Part shown: positions 47,701 through 57,400 of the stretch, in pieces | Layout: each line of letters starts with the position of its first letter | How positions within the stretch are numbered: position 1 is the first letter of the stretch | From: Owenia fusiformis | Taxonomy: Eukaryota > Annelida > Polychaeta > Sabellida > Oweniidae | NCBI GenBank assembly: GCA_903813345.2 | Contig: CAIIXF020000007.1 | Location: 22,183,564-22,247,563 of the forward strand | Direction: 5' to 3' | Length of the DNA stretch: 64,000 bases | Translations under genes and position numbers: made by a program | The notes under the pieces: generated by a model | Told to the model about the DNA's origin: nothing | Database searches by the model: none | The model's input: the letters and a program-made list of their open reading frames with translations, nothing else

Positions 47701-50700
47701 TAAATAAATCTAGTTAGGGGGGGAGGGGGTTCAAACTCATTTCAGTTTGCTATCCGACAAATTTCAACATTTCAAATTTTTGGCAATTTCAACTCAGAAT
47801 GCCTTGGAATGGTTTAAAAATAAAGATTTTACCTGATGCTTTCTTCATCAAGATCATTCCAATGGATTCTATTCTATCAATAGTTGTTAAAAGCCGCAAA
47901 TTACGATAGGAATTAACAAAAACTAGATCGTGTTTAGCAATAATTTTTCAAATTCTCAAACCGGAAGTAAGCGATCAACTTTCACGGTATTTAGTTTTTG
48001 GGGGGAGGGGGGGTCTGAGTCAAAACTAGATTTATTTAGTTTCCGATCTGACATCGAACTTTTGATGCCTCCCCTAAATGATAATAAACTTTAAATAGTA
48101 GATCATTCCTACTTCATCAGATTCTCTGGATTTTAATATGACCAGAGTTTTTTGTACTTACTGACTTTCACTCACTGCAGTTTCCCCAAGAACATAGCTG
48201 TGAAATGTCAATGAAACCTTATGTTCAGTCCCTTGGTAAATGAATATCAATTATGTCAGTCTTATGTTGTGAGATGCGTCAAATTAAGCAATTTCACTCC
48301 TACCCTGCATCAAGACATCTAATTAAGGCACACCCTATCCATGTTTGTTGGATCAGTACGAATGAGGTGAGAAACTAAGCTTTAAGTATATTGTCTCTCA
48401 TGAAATTAATGAGGATAGGAGAGCAACACTGTTTTAAGACATGGCAGAATTTGTAGATGGAACAAATCTCAATTTCTACCTTTTGTATATTCTATATTTG
48501 ATAATCCACTAGTTTATTTTTTTCAGGTCGAGTTTGTGCAAAATGGCCGCATGCAAAATGGCCGTCAACGTCGTCCAGGCAATGGCAACAACCGGGCCAA
48601 TGACTATCCTCTGCGAATAAATGTACCTAGTGACATGGTGGGAGCCATCATTGGGCGTGGGGGACAGACCATTGGTAAAATCACAAAGCAATCAAGAGCA
48701 AGGTAGGTGCCATTCAGTTATCCCGTTCCAGGACTATAGTCCTGTACGGAGCCCATACATTTGCCTGTACGATTACAACTTGGGAGAATTATCTACGCCC
48801 CTTCCACTTAAGAAACCTACCTCAATGCATTCTACAACTCAAAATGTAACTTCTAATATATTGGAACCGCCGATTGTCTGGGTTAGTTGGCAGAACGAGG
48901 TCTTTTTGTTTCTTATGGCTCTTTTGGTCGAAGTTCGATTAAGATGGCGGTTATAACGGAATTTCCCGAACTCTTCCGTAATAGCACGAACTTGGTTTTT
49001 CGTTACGTCACTTCCGTGTAAAATGGATTTGTTTCGGGTAAGAGGGAATTTCGAAAATTTCGGACAATATTTTCAATATTTACTGCCATGTCGACATCCT
49101 ATGCTCTTAACTGTATACCGAATGGTTAAACAATGTTTCTTACCGGAAACAAATCCATTTTACATGGAAGTGAAGTAACGAAAAACCAAGTTCGTGCTAT
49201 TACGGAAGAGTTCGGGAAATTCCGTTATAACCGCCATCTTAATCGAACTTCGACCAAAAGAGCCATAAGAAACAAAAAGACCTCGTTCTGCCAACTAACC
49301 CAGACAATCGGCGGTTCCAATATATTAGAAGTTACATTTTGAGTTGTAGAATGCATTGAGGTAGGTTTCTTAAGTGGAAGGGGCGTAGATAATTCTCCCA
49401 AGTTGTAATCGTACAGGCAAATGTATTGGCTCCGTACAGGACTATAGTCCGGGAACAGGATAACCCTTCAGCTTTCTCAAATCACCACTTTTTCGATTAA
49501 TGTTGAAATTGCAGTTTAATCATATATAGAGAGTATTTCAACCCCAAACATTGGAATAAGCTGATTTCTCTCCAATGTAATTATGTAGATTGCAATCTGT
49601 AGCTCATAAGAGTTATGATATTGCTTGTATGAAAAACACTACATATACATATATGTGTACTATTATGATCTGCCTCAGTTTCTGAAAGTGAATGTCCTGA
49701 TCGATTAGTCTGTGCTTGGTGCTCTTGAATTATACAGAGTCAGTGTGACCAACAGCATGGAAGGTCGTGAAATACAAAGATGTTCAATACCATGATCACA
49801 ATCTTATGGTAAATAGAAGAGAGTTCTGAATATTTTTATCATATAGTGTGCTTAGATTTGAAAATTTCAGATGAAATGCAAAATTGTTGTTCCAATAAGT
49901 ATATTTGACATTACCCAGAATACAACAATGAATCATTGAAATGCAATATTGTTTGACATATCTATTTGTTCAGATGTTTTTTATGAAGCATATTAACATC
50001 CTTCCAACGTTTCTATCTAACTTTATTGCTAATTACATTTTGTCTGGTTTTCCAATATACCATCCTACAAGTTGCCCTTCCTCTGTTTTGTTTTAAGGAT
50101 GCAGTACCGGGTCGGTTTTCACGTCTGTTTGCGCAGGTTTGACTTCCGGTTTGAGAAAGCTAGCTCCCAAGAACGTCATTCTCGCATTTAGTCTTATTCA
50201 AAAATTATAGTTTATTTCGATAATGGTGTTTCCAGAAAAGAATTAAATTGCAAACATTTTATCAAGCATATTTTATCCCTTTCACTTTTATGGGAAAACT
50301 TGTTCTTGAGTCGCAATTAGTGGATACGAAAACCAGGATTCGAAAGGTGCCAGCTCTATTGAAAACTCAAAAAAGTAAAAAGATTCATTTTGGGTGGGTA
50401 AAATAATGTTTTTATTTTGTGATTACCAGACGGTCAATCCTCTTCATATTGCACTTGGATGATGATAACATCATAGTGATACATTGTAAAAAATATGAGC
50501 AAAATCTAATGTCTGGAACTTTTTCTACGCTGACCTGGTACTGCATCCTTAATTGATTAATCCTACATGTTGCCCTTCCTCTGTATTGTTTTAATTGATT
50601 AAGTATGCCAATGAAATGTATTGTGGTGGAAATATTTTTAAAAAGTGTGTTTGATCACAATCAATGAATTGTTCGAATATTTTCGTTAGTTTGTACTGTT

Positions 50701-53700
50701 TCACTTATCTAATTCACTAAATTCAGGGCTCTCCCCACATTTGAATCTCTTAGGCGCAGCACCTCCATAACATAAAAGTTATCCTCCAGTATATCTATGT
50801 ATTCCCTGAAATCATCCATGAAAAAAACGTAAAAATCTTTAAAATATAGCACAAAAATTACCAAATTCTAAAATTTTGCACTGAAAATTCCCAAAACCCA
50901 AAATATTGCACAAAAAGTTCCAAAATTATAAAATGTTGAACTAGAAAGAATCTTATTCAAGTCTGCCATTGATAAAGCTAGAGATGTCATAGATACCCAA
51001 ATTTATCCTGGTCCTCTGAACTAGGCTCTCTGTTTTGTGTTCAGTTATGAAACAATTTATCATGGCATTAGAAATTAACTAGGAATAGTTATTTAGCTAT
51101 GGCTAGTGTTACATTTATAATCTAATATTACGTAGGCAGATTCTTACTCCTAATACGTTTTACATGAATGTGAAATGTCAACTGTGGGAGTAGGCACATT
51201 AATAGTTTTGAAGCCATGGTAGATCAACATAACCATGACATTAAAATTATATTCATTTGGCCTACTTATATACAGGGAATCCATGAAGTCACTTTACACA
51301 GACTTTCTAATGTAATTGTTAAGAGAGTTTATAGACACCCTGTATATTAGTTTAGTCAAAACATGACACAGTAGCACATACAGAGTGTCCATAAAGTCTC
51401 TTTACACAAACGTTCTAATCTAATTGTAAAGAGAGTTTATAGAAGCCCTGTATTTTCTGGCTTTTAGACTAAAACAACACCATCTACAGTTGAGTTCCTG
51501 TAGCCACAACCTTTTGACTAGAACCATGATTAATTGCTCAATTGATAGATATGATTTGTTGTGACTGAACTAAAGTTTTAGCCCCACACTCTTAATATTT
51601 TCTCTTGAGAACCCTGTTACTACAGTTTTATGTAAATTCTAAGACATAGCATCCGAAATGTTGATAAAGTAGAATGTAGTTGAATGAACACAGAATAAAA
51701 GATACCAACATGAATTGTATTCAAGAAATTCCAGATAATTACTATGGCTACTAAATCATGTTGTTCATTGTGGTATCCAAAGCCTCATTTATCTCTGGAG
51801 AATGTAAGCTTGCAAGCATTAGATACATTGCAATAGGATTCTGGTAAATCAGAATACAGGCTGTTCTGTTTGATTAATTCAAAACAATGGTGTGATATAA
51901 CTGTAACGCTTAGTTACATTTGAAATGGCAAGGGAATAAATGAGACAAATTAGACATGAAAGGCTGACATTGTGTTAGCTGAGGACTAACATTAAGCTCT
52001 CTTGCCTAATGATAGATAACATCTAATGACGTATAATATCTGACGTATAATATCTCAAAGACTAATATTCGCTTCTGACTTAAAATATCTTGACAGAGAG
52101 TCATAGTAAAAATGAAGATTAAAAATGTCTCTCAATTGAAAAATGAAAATGAATAAAGATAATCCACAGTTTTACTACTTTCTGGCTTTCTTCCTTTTTA
52201 CAAATCACGGAGCAATCAAAAGTGGTTAAGAAATGAGTTTAATAAGAATGGTAATAAGAGACAATGAGAGAACCCCCCCCCCTTAGTAATCAGACTCTTG
52301 GGATAAAAAGTAGTTGTTCATCCTTCCAATTGGTAAAAATCCTGGGTGGGGTTATAATGTTTTCTCATGTATTGTTATCTCCCAGTTTTGTGAGTGGTAA
52401 TAGAGAAGCTGTTAGTCTATTCATTTGTGTGTCTTGGCGATAACTCAAATACTGGTTGTCACAGTCTGATTTGGTTTTACAAACTGATAGGAAAAGGAAG
52501 AGCATCTTCTTATTAAATTCAAAACAGGACAGTTAGAGTTCATAAGTTTTAAGACCATTTACCCCATTTTTGCCCAGCTTTGGATTGAATGTACAACTGA
52601 ATGTTCCTCTCAAATTCTTTAAATGATTTCTTTTTTATTTTCAGGGTGGATGTACACCGAAAGGAAAACACAGGCTCTAAGGAAAAGGGTATTTCCATAT
52701 ATGGTAATCCTGAGAATTGTTCAAATGCTTGCAAAGAGATCATTAAAGTGATCCAAGAAGAAATTGTCAAACAGCAGAATCTTATAGAACCTCCAAAGTA
52801 AGAATTTCAGTCAGTTTTTGTAAAAGTACTACTAGACTAAAATGGTCTTTTATTAGACATGTATCAGTGATCTCCCCAGCATTAAAGCAAGTGGGCGCAG
52901 CACCCACCTGAGATTTTGAAAATAGGCTGGCACCCATCTGAACATCCATTTGCACCCACTTGAAAATGAGAAAAATCATGAAAAATTGGCATATTTTGAC
53001 AATTTTTTGTCTGAATTGTAAAAATGAAAATTTTGAGAAAAATCCTGAGGAGATCATTGTGTATGCTAGGCATTATGTAAACATCCATGTCAATAACCAA
53101 ATTACTGTTACTACCTGTCTTACCTTATGTATAAAGTGCAGCATACTGTTATGTATCAATGATGACAAAGTTATCCCTGGCTTAATATATTATGTGGATA
53201 AAGCACGTCAGACTGAGATACATTTCCCTGCAAATTATTTGTATCCAATCTATGTTTAATTTGTAGCACATTAAATGCTAATCTAAAGCCATGAAATTCA
53301 CATTATTTTGGCTGAAACCTAAGGAAAATATACTAAAATAACTGATTGATTACCAGTCACAATTGCTAACCATATTTATAGTTAAAAACATTAAAATTTT
53401 TGAACTAACTGGATTAATATTTTTCAGGGAAGTTGAACTGAAGATGCTTGGGGAAGACCCCTACTGTGGCAGACTTATCGGCAAAGATGGCAAACACATC
53501 AATGCTGTGCGAAAAGAGACTGATACAAAAGTGGCCGTCTCTAAGTATGTGTATGTACATGGGGCAAACAGTGGCTACTGGCAAGACAGAGTGTTCCAGT
53601 ACATGTTGTATGGCATTGACAGGCAACATTTTCTCTATGTTCCATAAGTATTGTTATGCCACCTATTCTATTTTGGGGTGTTGGATTTTCAGCATTTGGG

Positions 53701-54390
53701 AATTGTTTAGGGGGGTTATATAGGGGGATGTCTTGAAACAAGTTGATAACGTATTGAGGGACAGCTTGTCTCATTTCTGAGAATACCCCTAGATATGTTT
53801 AAGTTAAACAAATTGTAATATGGATGGTACAAGTACAGTTATGTGTGGAGTATTGTATTGATGGGTGAATTAGGTGGCATAATTATGTTCATTGTTATTA
53901 TTTCATGTTTGGAGTTCACCTGTTTTGCAGTTACACTGTTCCCATGTTATTATATATCCACATGGTCTTGTCATTGTTTCACATAACAGGCACAAAAGTG
54001 TTCGCTTCTAACTTAAATATTCTCTTATTGCTGGTTATATAATTGAGTGAACCTGGATGTCTTGCACTGTATCCAGTATTCATTCTGGTTAACTATCCCA
54101 AGAATTTTAATTTTTTATAATAATTTTCATGAACCAGTTTCAAAAATGTGTTTGTATTGTGTAAATACTTTTGACAAGACCATCGTGAATAATGAAAAAT
54201 GCTAGTATTTAGTGTTCCATGCATTTCAAAATCACAACACAGATAGTCCATTGACATCTGTGTTTCAATTTAAAGGGAATGCATTGGCCTGTGAGGTGGG
54301 CCTCTATACCTTGTACAGGGTTCTCACCAGGAAATTTTTAGAACCCGGAAAAAATTCAACGTTCGCGCCCCCCCCAACTTTCGCGCATCC

Positions 54391-54431
<41 letters not shown>

Positions 54432-57400
54432 TGAAACATGAAATGATATATGCATTTTTCTGAACATTGGTTATGGTTGGAATAAAATACTCCCCCAACC
54501 AAAAGTTCAAAATCTTGCCATTTTTGGACCAAAATTGAACCCCCCCCCCGTGGATTTTAAAAAAGTGACCCCCCTTCTTGACCAGGTCATGTGGTATGCC
54601 AGTATATGTAACACTGGGCCAGCACAGGTTGCAAAATTGCCTCCAAAAATAGTATGTTTATTACTCAAAAGTAAACAGAATCAGCTTTAGAAGATCTTAA
54701 AATATGTTTTCTAATCAAACATTTTAGAGAAAAATTGCTGTTTTTATGAGAGTATAAAATCATTTCTGTACCAGACCATGTGGTTCATTATTTACATCCT
54801 AACTTCTCAGTGATCATGTGATGAGTCATGTGATGAGATCAAGTTATAAATTGACCAATCATGTTGTCATAAACATTCAAATTTAAATTTCCCACTAAAC
54901 ACATTCCTAAATGAAGCTAATATAGTGGCTGTTTCGTTTAAGAGGTTCCTCCCCGTGATTTAATTATTTAAATCTACATGATTAAATGGAAATTGCCAAA
55001 TTTTATCGGAGGGAGTATGTTTATTGGAATCAATTGCTACTATTTTCTCAATAGATGTCTCCCTTCATACAACATGAAGGAAACAAAAATGTTCTTGATG
55101 ATACGATGATTTCAATTGAAAATCACCTGTTTTTAAGACCTTATATTGGAAATTTAGAATCTGTACGGTAAGTGAACACTTTATCTTATGTTTTGAGAAG
55201 TTGTAACTCAAAAACTGAAGTTAAAGAGGATGAAAAGTGCCATTGAAAAAAAAATCCCAGAAAATTAGAGACCGGCGGCATTCATTTTTAGCATTAGACA
55301 CTGGCGCTATCAGGTCTGAACATGAGAGAGACCGGCGGGGCGCCGGACTCTAAAAGCCTGGCGAGATCCCTGTTGTATAATCTGTACAGGGGAAAAGGTC
55401 GATAACACATTCAATGACGCAAGCTATGATGATTTTATGACGTCCCAGTCAATCTGAATTCATTGATGTTACTTTCGTCTACTGAGCTTGCTCTTATTTA
55501 ATTAAACATTCTTAATTTTATATAAATGATATTATTAATTAATAGTTTAATCTCGTTTTATTACAAGATCAAATACTTCATTTTGTGATTTTTCTGTATC
55601 TTTTCAGCTGATATTTCGAGCTTATGACATTTTATTTTATGTTGCGTTTATAACACATTTGACTAAAGAACATGTGTAATTGTTTAATTGTAGCTACCAG
55701 GATCTGACCAGCTCTTTCCCAGACAGACAGATTATTATTAGAGGAGAATTAGACAATGTTATTCAGGCAGAGGCTAAAATCAGTGAAAAACTCAGGGACT
55801 GCTTCAGCAATGATTTACAGGCTGTGAGTGGATAATCTTCATTATTGTTTGTAACATAGTGTAAATACTCAATTTTGATTGGTCATAGAGTGGTCAGTAG
55901 TTTTGATTACTGCAGGTTATTTCTGTTTCACTGCTTGGGATATAATTTGAACAATTCTGGATATGTCAGTAACTTTTTACAACCCAATAATAGTAATAAA
56001 TTCTTCTTACTCTTAAGAATTAGAGAGATACATGTTTTGATAAGATAATGTTTGTGTTACAGCAAGGGTTCTTTGCCATGCAGCCACGTGGTATGTTCCA
56101 GCCTGCTCCAGGGGTCTCTCCCCTTGCAATGATGGGTGGCAGTGTATATGGTATGCGAGGAGGCCAGTATGGACTTATGGTAGGTGCTGCATACAAAAAG
56201 GCAATTTCATGATAAAAATTCTATTTTGAGGCAAATAGATACATGTTTAGGATTGGGAGAGATTTTTGAACTGATGTGAAAAATGTTTGCTATAATCCAA
56301 TATATAGTTGAGGTTAACATTCAGTCCTTTTATACGTGAATTGAGAATGATATCAGAACTAGAAATTGAATTCCAAAACTGTGTTTCAGGATGGTGTCAT
56401 GTCTTAAGATACCTTGTGTCATTTACTCTTATCTATTTAGAACTATATTTAACTTAGAGTGAAATTTTGAAAGATTATACATCTTAAAATGATTTTATGA
56501 CGTCATAGTCAATCTGAGGTCATTAATGTTACTTTCATCTTCTGGACTTGCCGAGTATGTACTCTTTAAGTTCACACTGGATTGATGGCTAGTCAGTAGG
56601 TTGCTACTAATAGTCTAAAAGGCTAACAAGACTTGTCATTAAGCTTCAATAGTATAGTTTCCATATAGCTTTTGAAATCTCGCTAAATCTCGTTTTTCGT
56701 GAGATTTTAAGAGACTTGCATATTAGACCTCTAATGACTTACATTACCTTCTTTTAAATGGTATATTTGAATTCAGTGGAATGTTTTCTCCTAAAATAGC
56801 TTTGATTTACACAGTTATGTAATTTGAATAATTTTCTATGACAATTTAAAAAAAGTTGGGCCAAATGTCCATAGATGCAATGCTAAAATTCTTTAAAACC
56901 GTGGATTATTTGTATGTCAATCAACATTAGCATGTTTAATCACAACATGTTCATAAACAGGGTCATCATGTGGTATATCATTCAAGTTTTATACAGATTC
57001 AACAAACACACTTTGATAAATCATGAAATTAAGCCACTTTTCCAAGATTTTAGCATGTAAGTGAATGGAGCTCTAGCCAGAGTTAAAAGCTGAATAAAAG
57101 ATGGCAGCACGAGATTTCATTGATTTTTCTGCTATTTAGAAACTATCCTATTGCAACCTACAGTATGTAAATCAAACACAGAGTTGTTATATAGAATATC
57201 ACATGTGCTCTTGTTTCTGTCCTAGGGACGGGGTTTCTACCCACAGATGGCACAACAACAACATCGTCAACAACAACAACAACAACTGCCCCAGGGGCAA
57301 GATCAAGTCCCACATGGGCAGGTCACTCCCCCAGTGCAGCCACGCCCTGAGCCTGACACCAGGGTGGAGGTGATCATACCAGGGACTAGTGCAGGGGCAC

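Noticed and set aside
53363-53647. Extension of IGF2BP exon 8 through the intron
   Set aside because: It reads past a consensus gtatgt donor; the next exon at 55694 restores KH2 in phase.
54212-54463. Proline-run protein
   Set aside because: The prolines come from a 39-base C homopolymer inside a transposon; not a gene.
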